From Wenzhouxiangella sediminis (GTDB taxonomy: Bacteria; Pseudomonadota; Gammaproteobacteria; Xanthomonadales; Wenzhouxiangellaceae): a stretch of DNA of 64,000 nucleotides. Position numbers and translations under genes: made by a program. The stretch spans positions 1-64,000 of the forward strand of contig NZ_QUZK01000048.1 of NCBI RefSeq assembly GCF_003410055.1, read 5' to 3'. The first letter of the stretch is position 1, and every line of letters begins with the position of its first letter. This document shows, piece after piece, positions 34,580 through 43,284 of this stretch. Below the pieces are notes generated by a model. It was not told the DNA's origin and did no database searches. It saw only the letters and a list, made by a program, of their open reading frames with translations.

Positions 34580-35437
34580 ATGCCGCAAGCATCGACCTTC
34601 GATCTGAGCGGGGCCGGGCTGGGCCTCAGACGAGGCCTGCTCGAACCGCTTCGTGAAGCCGATCTCTCCGAGGTCGGCTTCATGGAAGTTGCCCCCGAAA
34701 ACTGGATCGGCGTCGGCGGCCGCCTCGGCCGCCGCTTCGCCGAATACACCGAGCGTTTCCCCTTCGTCTGCCACGGCCTGTCGCTTTCGCTCGGCGCTCC
34801 CGAACCGCTCGATCGCGGCTTTCTGGAGCGCGTCCGCCGCTTTCTCGACCGGCACGACATCCGCGGCTATTCGGAACATCTGAGCTACTGTTCCGAGCAC
34901 GGCCACCTCTACGACCTGATGCCCATCCCGTTCACGGAGGAAGCCGTCGACTGGGTCGCCTCGCGCATTCGCGAAACACAGGACATCGTCGGACGCCGAA
35001 TCGCGGTCGAGAATATTTCCTACTACACGACCGTGGGTGCGGAGATGAGCGAACTGGAGTTCATCAACGCCGTGCTCGAGCGGGCCGACTGCCAGCTGCT
35101 GCTCGACGTCAACAACATCTACGTCAACAGCGTCAACCACCGCTACGACCCCCACGAATTTCTCGCCGGCCTGCCCGCCGAGCGCGTCGCCTACATCCAC
35201 GTCGCCGGCCACCACGACGAGGCCGAGGACCTGATCATCGACACCCACGGTGCGCCGGTGATCGACCCGGTCTGGCAGCTCCTGGCCGAGGCCTACCGGC
35301 GACTGGGCGCCGTGCCGACCCTGCTCGAGCGCGACTTCAACTTCCCGCCGGTCGGGGAATTGCTGGCCGAAGTCTCGCAGATCCGCCGATTCCAGGACGA
35401 TCATGCCCCCGCAGCGCGACAGCAATTCGCCTCCTGA
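34580..35437 (+). CDS. hvfB: DUF692 multinuclear iron enzyme (MNIO), HvfB type
   Basis: A 285-residue TIM-barrel MNIO enzyme, related to MbnB, that oxidatively converts precursor cysteines into oxazolone-thioamide (or related) groups. Likely metal ligands fall in [61 protein letters not shown] and [10 protein letters not shown], all intact. It begins 12 bases after hvfA and overlaps hvfC by 35 bases, so translation is probably coupled. Confidence 0.93.
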   Translation: MPQASTFDLSGAGLGLRRGLLEPLREADLSEVGFMEVAPENWIGVGGRLGRRFAEYTERFPFVCHGLSLSLGAPEPLDRGFLERVRRFLDRHDIRGYSEHLSYCSEHGHLYDLMPIPFTEEAVDWVASRIRETQDIVGRRIAVENISYYTTVGAEMSELEFINAVLERADCQLLLDVNNIYVNSVNHRYDPHEFLAGLPAERVAYIHVAGHHDEAEDLIIDTHGAPVIDPVWQLLAEAYRRLGAVPTLLERDFNFPPVGELLAEVSQIRRFQDDHAPAARQQFAS

Positions 35438-36185
35438 GAGCCTGCTCGCCCTGCAGCGGCAGTTTGCGGGCCATCTCCGCGATCCGGCCCGCGTGGCGGC
35501 GCCCGAAGGCCTCGAGGAGCGACGACTCGCGATCTACCGCCGCTTGTTCTTCGGCAACCTCAACAACCTGTTCTCGAAGAATTTCCCGGTGCTCTACAAG
35601 CTGGTCGACCGCGAGCGCTGGCAGTCGCTGATTCGCGAGTTCATGGTCGATCATCGCTCGACCACCCCGATGTTCACCGAGATCGGGCGGGAATTCGTAC
35701 GCTTTCTCGAGGAACGACAGTCCGACGGTCTGCCGGCCTTCGCGCTGGAGTTGGCTCACTGGGAGTTTCTCGAGACCCGCGTGCGGCTGGCCGAAGCCGA
35801 CCCCGGCGCGGTTGCCTGCGACACCGCTGGGGACCTTCTGGCCGCCCGGATCGCCCTCAACCCCACCTTGCGCCTGGCGCAGTACAGCTGGCCGGTTCAC
35901 GAGATCTCACCCGGGAACCGGCCTGAAACGCCGCTCGAGCAGCCGCTGATCCTGGCCGCCTGGCGCAAGTTCGACGATCGCCTCGGTTTCATGAAGCTCA
36001 ACGCCGTCACCGCGCGACTTCTGGAGCTCATCGATCGGCAGCCCGAGCTGGCCGGACGGGCGGTACTGGAGAGAATCGCCGAGGAGATGCGTGCGCCGGA
36101 CCCGGCGACCATCGTGCAGTCCGGAGCGACCATGCTCGAGCGTCTGCGCGACCGGGGGATCGTGCTCGGCACCCTGCCTCAGTAG
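35403..36185 (+). CDS. hvfC: DUF2063 precursor-binding partner protein, HvfC type
   Basis: A 260-residue partner of the MNIO enzyme. The N-terminal DUF2063 domain ([59 protein letters not shown]) is typical. The C-terminal part is RRE-like and is thought to present the precursor to HvfB. It starts 35 bases inside hvfB. Its end overlaps the convergent TraB/GumN gene by 7 bases. The DoxX gene (hvfD) that often ends such operons is missing. Confidence 0.9.
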   Translation: MPPQRDSNSPPESLLALQRQFAGHLRDPARVAAPEGLEERRLAIYRRLFFGNLNNLFSKNFPVLYKLVDRERWQSLIREFMVDHRSTTPMFTEIGREFVRFLEERQSDGLPAFALELAHWEFLETRVRLAEADPGAVACDTAGDLLAARIALNPTLRLAQYSWPVHEISPGNRPETPLEQPLILAAWRKFDDRLGFMKLNAVTARLLELIDRQPELAGRAVLERIAEEMRAPDPATIVQSGATMLERLRDRGIVLGTLPQ

Positions 36186-37054
36186 ATTTCCTCGACCTTC
36201 CAGCCGCGGTTCCGCAGCAGTGCGACCAGCCCATCGGGCCCGTGCAGGTGCAGCGCACCGACGGCGATGATCAGCCCGCCTTCGGCCAACCAGGGTTCCG
36301 CCCGCTCGAGCATGCGGTGATTGCGCGCATCGAGGCCCTGCTCGTCGAAATAGCGCCCGATGTGCTCTTCCAGGCCGGCCATCTGCTCTTCAGCTACTGC
36401 GTCCAGTCGATCCAGGTCACCGTCCACGTAGGCCGACACGAGCTCGTCGAAGACGGCCTCGTAGGCGTCGTGATCGGCGACCGTCGCCCGAATCAGGCTG
36501 ACCTGGTCATCGAGCGGCATGCCGGCAAGGAAATCGACTTGTTCGTCGATGGTCTCCAGCGCGACCACCTCCAGACCCGCACCCTGCGCCCGGTAGGAGA
36601 GCATCAGGTCCATGTACATGCCCGTCTCGGGCGGCCGGGTCGCCAGGGTCAGGGCCACGGCCCAGGGCTTCATGCGGTTGACGGCCGGCTCCGTCATTCC
36701 GTATTTCTCGGTCAGCACGCTCACCACCCAATCATGAAGCGCCGGCTCCAGCACCTCGTCGAGCGATTGTTCGCTCGAAACCATTGCCTGCCGCAGTCGC
36801 TCGAGCATGCCGGCGTCCGGCACCAGTTCCAGCGCGATCCGGTCGGCCCGGGTCAGCGCGTCCACCAGCGGGGCCGGCCACTCCAGGAGGCGCGGATCTT
36901 CGCTGTGCATGGTGCCCAGCAACCAGTTCTGTCGACCGGCCTCGTCGGTGACCGACCAGAAAACCGCCGCGAAAGCCAGGCTCGGCAGCAGCGCGAGCGC
37001 GAACACGACGCCGCGGGCCCATGAACGCCGGTGGTCAAACCGGTGACGGTGCAT
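36179..37054 (-). CDS. TraB/GumN family protein
   Basis: A 291-residue exported protein with an N-terminal signal segment ([15 protein letters not shown]) and one TraB/GumN domain. The family's metalloprotease-like motifs are present: [12 protein letters not shown] near the N-terminus, [15 protein letters not shown], and the C-terminal [27 protein letters not shown]. The bacterial function is not settled; distant relatives (Tiki) are proteases. The ATG at 37054 follows an AGGATA site. Confidence 0.88.
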   Translation of the reverse strand: MHRHRFDHRRSWARGVVFALALLPSLAFAAVFWSVTDEAGRQNWLLGTMHSEDPRLLEWPAPLVDALTRADRIALELVPDAGMLERLRQAMVSSEQSLDEVLEPALHDWVVSVLTEKYGMTEPAVNRMKPWAVALTLATRPPETGMYMDLMLSYRAQGAGLEVVALETIDEQVDFLAGMPLDDQVSLIRATVADHDAYEAVFDELVSAYVDGDLDRLDAVAEEQMAGLEEHIGRYFDEQGLDARNHRMLERAEPWLAEGGLIIAVGALHLHGPDGLVALLRNRGWKVEEIY

Positions 37055-37086
37055 TATCCTGCCTCTTTTGCCCATTCGCGTTCTTC

Positions 37087-37707
37087 ATGCCTTCAATCGT
37101 CAACCGTTTCCGCGGTTTTCAGCCCGTGGTCGTCGATGTCGAAACCGGCGGTTTCAATGCCCGCACCGACGCCCTGCTCGAACTGGCCATGTGCATCATC
37201 GAAATGGACCCTGACGGCTGGCTGTCCCCGGGCGAAGTCATGATGCAGCATATCAAGCCCTTTGAGGGCGCGAACATCGAAGAGGCCGCGCTGGAATTCA
37301 ACGGCATCCGCCCGGATCACCCGCTGCGGCCCGCGGTGACCGAACGCGAGGCCCTGAAACACCTGTTTCTCCCGGTTCGCCAGAGCCTGCGCGAGACCGG
37401 CTGCAAGCGCGCCGTCCTGGTCGGCCACAACGCGCATTTCGATCTCGGCTTTCTCAACGCGGCCGTGGAGCGCACGAGCTACAAGCGCAATCCCTTTCAT
37501 CCGTTCAGCTGCTTCGACACGGCCACGCTCGGCGGCCTGGCCTACGGACAGACGGTACTGGCCCGGGCGGTCAGCGCCGCGGGACTCGACTGGGACAAGA
37601 GCCGCGCCCACTCGGCCGCCTACGACACCGAACGCACGGCCGCGCTGTTCTGCAACATCGTCAACCGCTGGCGCCACCTCGAGGAAATCGAGGAAGACAG
37701 CGGCTGA
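37087..37707 (+). CDS. rnt: Ribonuclease T
   Basis: A 206-residue DEDDh exoribonuclease that trims tRNA and other RNA 3' ends. The acidic residues are in [11 protein letters not shown] (D17, E19), [12 protein letters not shown] and [12 protein letters not shown], where the His precedes the last Asp. The ATG at 37087 gives the usual compact RNase T start. An upstream in-frame ATG at 37021 would overlap the divergent TraB/GumN gene's start. Confidence 0.95.
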   Translation: MPSIVNRFRGFQPVVVDVETGGFNARTDALLELAMCIIEMDPDGWLSPGEVMMQHIKPFEGANIEEAALEFNGIRPDHPLRPAVTEREALKHLFLPVRQSLRETGCKRAVLVGHNAHFDLGFLNAAVERTSYKRNPFHPFSCFDTATLGGLAYGQTVLARAVSAAGLDWDKSRAHSAAYDTERTAALFCNIVNRWRHLEEIEEDSG

Positions 37708-37724
37708 CCCGAAGTCCCGAGGTT

Positions 37725-37755
37725 TTGCACGCCCTTGAAACGAAGGGTTTATCAT
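37725..37755 (+). promoter_or_regulatory. Promoter candidate for sodB
   Basis: TTGCAC at 37725 and TATCAT at 37750 with a 19-base spacer, upstream of sodB. The spacer is longer than ideal. TTGAAA at 37735 is an alternative but too close. Confidence 0.3.
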
Positions 37756-37799
37756 TCCCATCTATTCTTTTACATCCGCACGCAATGGAGGACCGCACA

Positions 37800-38381
37800 A
37801 TGGCTTTTGAGCTTCCCGACCTGCCCTACGCGATGGATGCCCTGGCGCCGAACATTTCCCGCGAAACGCTGGAATACCATTACGGCAAGCATCATCAGAC
37901 CTACGTCAACACGCTCAACGACATGATCGGCGGCACCGAGTTCGCCGACATGGAACTCGAGGACATCGTGCGCAAGTCCTCCGGCCCGATGTTCAACAAC
38001 GCCGGCCAGATCTGGAACCACAATCTCTACTGGCGCTGCATGTCGCCCGACAGCGGCAAGGAGCCGGAAGGCAAGCTGGGCGAACTGATCCAGCGCGACT
38101 TCGGCGACTACAACCGTTTCGTCGACGAATTCACCCAGGCCTGCGTCAAGCGCTTCGGCTCGGGCTGGGGCTGGCTGGTGCAGACGCCGGACGGCAAGCT
38201 GGAAGTCACCTCCACACCGAATGCCGAGAATCCCCTGCTGACCGACAGCACCGCCCTGCTGGGCTGCGACGTGTGGGAACACGCCTACTACATCGACTAC
38301 CGCAACGCGCGGCCGAAGTACGTCGAGGCCTTCCTGGAGATCGTCGACTGGGACTTCGTCGCTTCCCGCCTCAAGGGCTGA
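37800..38381 (+). CDS. sodB: Superoxide dismutase (Fe type)
   Basis: A 193-residue cytoplasmic Fe/Mn superoxide dismutase. Metal ligands are His27 (YHYGKHHQTYV), a His in IWNHNLYW, and Asp and His in DVWEHAYYIDYRN. GPMFNNAGQIWNH, with Gln in the helix before the second His, favours the iron form. TGGAGGA lies 9 bases before the ATG. A strong hairpin follows at 38400. Confidence 0.95.
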   Translation: MAFELPDLPYAMDALAPNISRETLEYHYGKHHQTYVNTLNDMIGGTEFADMELEDIVRKSSGPMFNNAGQIWNHNLYWRCMSPDSGKEPEGKLGELIQRDFGDYNRFVDEFTQACVKRFGSGWGWLVQTPDGKLEVTSTPNAENPLLTDSTALLGCDVWEHAYYIDYRNARPKYVEAFLEIVDWDFVASRLKG

Positions 38382-38399
38382 ACGACGCGCTCCGCACTC

Positions 38400-38429
38400 C
38401 GACCGGCGGCGCCCACCCGCCGCCGGTCG
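38400..38429 (+). terminator. Hairpin terminator after sodB
   Basis: A 12-base perfect stem (38400-38411 with 38418-38429) and CCCACC loop, 19 bases after the sodB stop, followed by ACTTTC. A TAGAAT -10 candidate for argD comes right after it, at 38441. Confidence 0.65.
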
Positions 38430-38476
38430 ACTTTCAGCGGTAGAATGGCCGCTCTTTCCAATCCCCAACGGGTGTG

Positions 38477-39652
38477 ATGACGCATCTGTTCAACACCTAT
38501 GCGCGCATGCCGGTGCGCATCGTCCGCGGCGAAGGCGCCTGGCTGATCGACGACCAGGGGCGGCGCCATCTCGACGCCATCTCCGGCATCGGCGTATGCA
38601 GCCTGGGTCATGCGCATCCCAAGCTGGCCGACGCCATCGCCGACCAGGCGCACAAGCTGATCCACACCGCCAACATCGTCGAACTGCCGCTGCAGGAACA
38701 GCTTGGTGACGCCCTGGCCGAAATCAGCGGCCTGGAGCGCGCCTTCATCGCCAACTCCGGCGCCGAGGCCATCGAGTGTGCCCTGAAGCTCTCGCGTCTC
38801 CACGCCCATGAAAGGGGCATCGAACGGCCCGCTGTTCTGGTCGCCGAGCACGGCTTCCACGGCCGCACGCTGGCGGGCATCAGCGCGTCGGGCAACCCGT
38901 CCATCCAGGCCGGCTACGCGCCGCTGGTCGACGGCTTCGTGCGCGTCCCCTTCGGCGACACGGCCGCGGCCGAGCGCGCCCTGGCCGACCACCCGAACAT
39001 CGTCGCCGTCCTGGTCGAATCGGTGCAGGGCGAAGGCGGCGTGCACGTGCCGCCGGACGACTACCTGCCGGGCCTGCGACGAGCCTGCGACGAGCACGGC
39101 GCCCTGCTGATGCTCGACGAGATCCAGAGTGGGATGAACCGCACCGGCCACTGGTTCGCCTTTCAGCACCATGCCGGCCTGAAACCCGACGTCGTGACGG
39201 TCGCCAAGGCGCTCGGCAACGGCGTACCCGTCGCCGCCTGCCTGGCGCGCGAGGAAGTGGCCGCACTGATGAAACCCGGCAGCCACGGCACGACATTCGG
39301 CGGCAATCCGCTCGCCTGCCGTGCCGCCCTGACCGTCATCGAACTCATGCGTGACGAAAACATCGGCGAGCGGGCCGCTCGAGCCGGCCGTCGCCTCGTC
39401 GACCGGCTACGGCAAGGGCTGGAAGGCCTCGCGCCGGTGCGGGAGATCCGCGGCCGCGGGCTGATGGTCGGCATCGAACTCGATCGCGATTGCGCCGAGC
39501 TCAAGTCCGACGCCCTGGAAGGCGGCGTGATCATCAACGTCACACGCGGGCGGACCGTTCGCCTGCTGCCGCCCCTGATCGTCAGCGACGAGGAGGTCGA
39601 CCGCATCGCCGAGGTCGTCGTTGCCAGCGTCCGCAAGCGCTACTGCCCATGA
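38477..39652 (+). CDS. argD: Acetylornithine aminotransferase family protein
   Basis: A 391-residue class III PLP aminotransferase, usually converting N-acetylglutamate semialdehyde to N2-acetylornithine in arginine synthesis. Motifs: FIANSGAEAIECALKLSR, EHGFHGRTLAG, VLVESVQGEGGV, LLMLDEIQSGMNRTG and the PLP-binding Lys in TVAKALGNGVP. No other arg gene is adjacent, so a succinyldiaminopimelate or related role cannot be excluded. The stop overlaps the ABC ATPase start (ATGA). Confidence 0.88.
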   Translation: MTHLFNTYARMPVRIVRGEGAWLIDDQGRRHLDAISGIGVCSLGHAHPKLADAIADQAHKLIHTANIVELPLQEQLGDALAEISGLERAFIANSGAEAIECALKLSRLHAHERGIERPAVLVAEHGFHGRTLAGISASGNPSIQAGYAPLVDGFVRVPFGDTAAAERALADHPNIVAVLVESVQGEGGVHVPPDDYLPGLRRACDEHGALLMLDEIQSGMNRTGHWFAFQHHAGLKPDVVTVAKALGNGVPVAACLAREEVAALMKPGSHGTTFGGNPLACRAALTVIELMRDENIGERAARAGRRLVDRLRQGLEGLAPVREIRGRGLMVGIELDRDCAELKSDALEGGVIINVTRGRTVRLLPPLIVSDEEVDRIAEVVVASVRKRYCP

Positions 39653-40719
39653 TCCTCGAAGTCGACGACATCTGGCTGGGCTACGAGGAGACCAGCGTCA
39701 TCCGCGGCCTCAGCTTCGGTCTCGACACCGGCGAGATCGGCTGCCTGCTGGGCGCGTCCGGCTGCGGCAAGACCACCGCCCTGCGCGCCATCGCCGGATT
39801 CGAACCGCTGCGGGCCGGCGAGATCCGCATCGGCGGCAAGGTGGCCTCCACGCCGAGCTTCCGCCTGGCGCCGGAGAAACGCAGCGTCGGAATGGTCTTC
39901 CAGGATCACGCCCTGTTCCCGCACCTGGACGTGGCCGGCAACGTGGGCTTCGGCCTGCGGCGGCTGTCGAAGAAGGAGCGGGAGCGGCGAATCGGCGAGT
40001 TGCTCGATCTGACCGGCCTCGACGGATACTCCCACCGCTACCCGCACGAGCTCTCGGGCGGGCAACAGCAGCGCGTTGCTCTGGCCAGGGCGCTGGCGCC
40101 CGAGCCGGATGTCCTGCTGATGGACGAGCCCTTTTCCAACCTGGATGCGCGGCTGCGGCGGCATGTCGGCGAGGAAGTGCGCAACATCCTCAAGAACCGC
40201 GGCACCGCCACGCTGATGGTCACCCACGACCAGCAGGAAGCCTTCGCGCTGGCCGACCGCGTCGGGCTGCTCAAGGATGGCCGCATGTTGCAGTGGGACT
40301 CGCCTTACCAGCTCTATCACCGGCCGGCGAGCCACTACGTGGCGGCCTTCACCGGCCGCGGTTCCTACCTGCGGGCGCACGTCGAAGCCGACACGCTCGT
40401 CCACGGGCTGGGGCGCTCCCCGGTGCCGGCGGATCGGCCCGAGGGCGACGAGCTGGCGCTGCTGATCCGCCCCGACGACATCCGCCCGGACGCCGACGGT
40501 CCGCGGGCTCGGGTCATTGCCCGCCAGTTCCAGGGTGCCCAGATCCTCTACCGCCTGGCCCTCGACTCGGGCGAGGAAATCGCCGCGCTGTTTCCCAGCC
40601 ACGACGACTACGCGGTCGACCAGACCATCGGCGTGACCCTCGATGCACGCCATCTGGTGCTGTTCCCGACCGCGCAGGCCGAACCCTTCATCACGCCGAC
40701 GAATCACAATGGCAACTGA
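39649..40719 (+). CDS. ABC transporter ATP-binding protein (FbpC/PotA type)
   Basis: A 356-residue ABC ATPase of the iron/sulfate/polyamine (CUT1/FbpC) group. Walker A GASGCGKTT, Q-loop VFQDHALFPHLDVAGN, signature LSGGQQQRVALARAL, Walker B VLLMDEPFSNLD and switch His VTHDQQEAF are all intact. The C-terminal TOBE-like domain (from about 240) ends in ARHLVLFP. No permease or binding protein lies beside it. The ATGA overlap with argD and 11-base overlap with the next gene imply one transcript. Confidence 0.88.
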   Translation: MILEVDDIWLGYEETSVIRGLSFGLDTGEIGCLLGASGCGKTTALRAIAGFEPLRAGEIRIGGKVASTPSFRLAPEKRSVGMVFQDHALFPHLDVAGNVGFGLRRLSKKERERRIGELLDLTGLDGYSHRYPHELSGGQQQRVALARALAPEPDVLLMDEPFSNLDARLRRHVGEEVRNILKNRGTATLMVTHDQQEAFALADRVGLLKDGRMLQWDSPYQLYHRPASHYVAAFTGRGSYLRAHVEADTLVHGLGRSPVPADRPEGDELALLIRPDDIRPDADGPRARVIARQFQGAQILYRLALDSGEEIAALFPSHDDYAVDQTIGVTLDARHLVLFPTAQAEPFITPTNHNGN

Positions 40720-41272
40720 TAACGACCGCAACCTCGCGCTGTTCGTCGTTTGCCTGGGCGGCGGCGCCGCCGGCAGCAACGTCGAGCTGCACGACGTGGT
40801 TTTCGCCGTGGGCACGGACCTCGAATCCACGCACGAGCAATTGCTCGACCAGTGGTTCGGCCTGCCCGACGGCTTGCACGTCGATGCCTGGGCACGCGTC
40901 GAGCAGGTTCCGGGCTACCGGGTGCGCCTGACGCGCGAAGCCCCGGCCAACGACATGCGGCTGTATTTCGTCAACATCGGCGGATACGCGCCGGGCGAGC
41001 TGTGGGAGCGACACGCCTATGCGCTCTACCCGGCTCGCTCGCCGGCCGAGGTCAAGGCACGCGCCAGGAAGGAACTGCTGGTGGGCCGCGAATCGGTCCA
41101 CCGCGACGATCTCTACGACATCGACGATGTGCTCGAGGTACGGCCGGGCGGGAACTGGCACGTGGCCCTCGAGGCCGACCCCGAGGCCGGCGAGCCGGAA
41201 GTCACCAACGGCTACTTCCCGATTCCGCGCGGCACGATCGCCGAATGGCGTTCACGCCGCACCAGCGAGTGA
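40709..41272 (+). CDS. DUF1543 domain protein
   Basis: A 187-residue protein of unknown function with two related halves. LALFVVCLGGGAAGSNVELHDVVFAVG is the DUF1543 signature, and RLYFVNIGGYAPGELWERH repeats the pattern. No membrane segments are seen. It starts inside the last 11 bases of the ABC ATPase and ends 7 bases from the end of the convergent purK. Its context does not indicate a pathway. Confidence 0.85.
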   Translation: MATDNDRNLALFVVCLGGGAAGSNVELHDVVFAVGTDLESTHEQLLDQWFGLPDGLHVDAWARVEQVPGYRVRLTREAPANDMRLYFVNIGGYAPGELWERHAYALYPARSPAEVKARARKELLVGRESVHRDDLYDIDDVLEVRPGGNWHVALEADPEAGEPEVTNGYFPIPRGTIAEWRSRRTSE

Positions 41273-41279
41273 AAGACGC

Positions 41280-42404
41280 TCAGATCGAGACGAGCTTGTC
41301 GAGCAGGCGGTCGAGCGGCTGCGGCAGATCTTCCTTCAATTCCAGCGCCACCGGCACCAGCGCCGGCCAGGTCTCGGCCAGCAACGTGGCGTGACCCACC
41401 TTGCGGCCCGGCCGTGACTGCTTGCCGTAGTCGTGCCAGTGCAGGTCGGGCACGTTCAGCAACGCGTCCGTCGACGGCATCGCACCGATCCAATTGAACA
41501 TCAGGGCGGGCGCGCGCAGCGCGGTCGCGCCCAGCGGCAGGTCGCAGACCGCCCGGATGTGGTTCTCGAACTGCGAGCAGACCGCGCCCTCGATGGTCCA
41601 GTGGGCGGAATTGTGGACGCGCGGCGCGAACTCGTTGCCCAGGATCCGGTCCCCGGCCACGAACAGCTCCAGGGTCAGGCATCCGACATAATCCAGGTGT
41701 TCGGCCAGCAGTCGCCCGCAGGCCTCGGCGCGTTCGCGCAGGCCCGCATCCACGTTGGCGGGCGCGGCCGCCAACCTCAGCATGCCGTCGGCGTGTACGG
41801 TGCGCGAGAGCGGATAGCAGCGCATTTCGCCTTCTGCATTGCGGACCACCGTGATGGCGCACTCGAAATCGAAATCGACCCAGCCTTCGAGAATCAGCTC
41901 GTGGTCGCCGAGCTCGGCCCAGGCCGGCTCCAGGTCCTCGGGCGTGCGAAGCAGGTACTGCCCCTTGCCGTCGTAGCCCATGCGCCGCGTCTTGAGCAGG
42001 GCCGGATAGCCGATGCGATCCAGCGCGTCGAGCAGGTCGGTGCGCCCGGAGACCGGCGCGAAGGGCGCGACCTCGATGTCGAGGGACTCGAACAGGCGCT
42101 TTTCGGTCAGGCGGTCCTGCGCGGCGGCGAATGCATTGGCCGCCGGACGCACCGGATGCCCGGCATCGGCCAGGCGCTCGAGCACGGTCGCGGGAACGTT
42201 TTCGAAATCGCAGGTGATGCGGTCGCAGGCCGACAGCCGATCAAGCGCGCTGGCGTCCTCCCATTCGGCGACGACCAGTTCACCCAGCTGGCCGGCGCAG
42301 GCGTCGGCCTTGGGATCGAGAAAGACGAACTCGCAGCCCAGGGGGATCCCGGCCTGGGCCATCATTCGCGCAAGCTGTCCGCCGCCGAGGATGCCGACCT
42401 TCAT
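41280..42404 (-). CDS. purK: N5-carboxyaminoimidazole ribonucleotide synthase
   Basis: A 374-residue ATP-grasp enzyme that carboxylates AIR with bicarbonate and ATP, the first half of the two-step CAIR route. The start [33 protein letters not shown] (ATP site) and [30 protein letters not shown] are diagnostic. The ATG at 42404 overlaps the purE stop (ATGA). Longer upstream frames are shadows of purE. Confidence 0.96.
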   Translation of the reverse strand: MKVGILGGGQLARMMAQAGIPLGCEFVFLDPKADACAGQLGELVVAEWEDASALDRLSACDRITCDFENVPATVLERLADAGHPVRPAANAFAAAQDRLTEKRLFESLDIEVAPFAPVSGRTDLLDALDRIGYPALLKTRRMGYDGKGQYLLRTPEDLEPAWAELGDHELILEGWVDFDFECAITVVRNAEGEMRCYPLSRTVHADGMLRLAAAPANVDAGLRERAEACGRLLAEHLDYVGCLTLELFVAGDRILGNEFAPRVHNSAHWTIEGAVCSQFENHIRAVCDLPLGATALRAPALMFNWIGAMPSTDALLNVPDLHWHDYGKQSRPGRKVGHATLLAETWPALVPVALELKEDLPQPLDRLLDKLVSI

Positions 42405-42898
42405 GACTGGCGGGGATCCGTCGCCGCCAGCACCGCGTCGGACTGGCTTCGGCGCCACTGGCGGTAGCGCTCGCGGATTTCGGGATGGGACTGGCCGACC
42501 ATCGAGGCGGCCAGCAGGCCGGCGTTGATGGCCCCCGCCTTGCCGATGGCCAGGGTGCCCACGGGCACGCCGCCGGGCATCTGCGCGATCGACAGCAGGG
42601 AGTCGAGGCCGTTGAGCGTGCGCGACTGCACCGGCACGCCGAGAACGGGCAGTACGGTCTTGGCCGCGATCATGCCCGGCAGGTGGGCCGCACCGCCCGC
42701 GCCGGCGATGATCACCTCGAGGCCGCGCTCTTCTGCGGTCTCGGCGTACTCGAACATGGCATCCGGTGTGCGGTGCGCGGAGACGACCTTGACCTCGTGA
42801 GGGACTTCCAGGGCCTCGAGCACTTCGGCGGCGTGGGACATCGTCTCCCAGTCGCTCTTCGAACCCATGATGATGCCGATCAGGGGGGCTTGGGCCAT
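42401..42898 (-). CDS. purE: N5-carboxyaminoimidazole ribonucleotide mutase
   Basis: A 165-residue mutase that converts N5-CAIR to CAIR in purine synthesis. The class I PurE motifs [29 protein letters not shown] and [19 protein letters not shown] are all present. It is first of a purE-purK pair overlapping by 4 bases. An intergenic stretch of 103 bases separates it from the divergent Trm112-like gene. Confidence 0.96.
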   Translation of the reverse strand: MAQAPLIGIIMGSKSDWETMSHAAEVLEALEVPHEVKVVSAHRTPDAMFEYAETAEERGLEVIIAGAGGAAHLPGMIAAKTVLPVLGVPVQSRTLNGLDSLLSIAQMPGGVPVGTLAIGKAGAINAGLLAASMVGQSHPEIRERYRQWRRSQSDAVLAATDPRQS

Positions 42899-43001
42899 GG
42901 GGCGGTGCCTCCGCTTGAGGGAAAACAGGGAATACTAGCAGCGCCGCCTCCCCGAGTAAACGCGCTTCCAGCCTTTGCGCAGAGCGGCTACAATCACCGG
43001 C

Positions 43002-43271
43002 ATGGCTATCGCTGACCCCCTTCTCGACATTCTCTGCTGCCCGGTGAGCCACCAGCCGCTACGGCCGCTGGAAAAAAGCCGGCTGAAGAAGCTCGCCGAT
43101 CGCATCGCCGAAGGCGGCGTCCAGTACGTCGATCACAGCCCGGTGGATGAAAAGCCGCGCGAGGCGCTGATCACCCGCGACGACAAGGTCGTCTACCTGG
43201 TCGTCGACGGCATTCCGGTCCTGCTGCCCGACCGCGGAATCGGCACCGCGCAGTTCACCGACCCGATCTGA
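43002..43271 (+). CDS. Trm112-like small protein (YcaR family)
   Basis: An 89-residue protein with ADPLLDILCCPVSHQPLRPL at the start and KVVYLVVDGIPVLLP near the end, the two conserved parts of the Trm112/YcaR family. Of the usual zinc cysteines only the first pair (ILCCP) is kept. The ATG at 43002 is preferred. A TACAAT -10 candidate lies just upstream at 42989. It may stabilise methyltransferases, as Trm112 does in eukaryotes, but bacterial roles are unclear. Confidence 0.82.
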   Translation: MAIADPLLDILCCPVSHQPLRPLEKSRLKKLADRIAEGGVQYVDHSPVDEKPREALITRDDKVVYLVVDGIPVLLPDRGIGTAQFTDPI

Positions 43272-43284
43272 GCGAGGCGCTCAG

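Noticed and set aside
42405-43052. N-terminal extension of purK
   Set aside because: The in-frame sequence is the shadow of purE; the ATG at 42404 gives the normal PurK start and an ATGA overlap.
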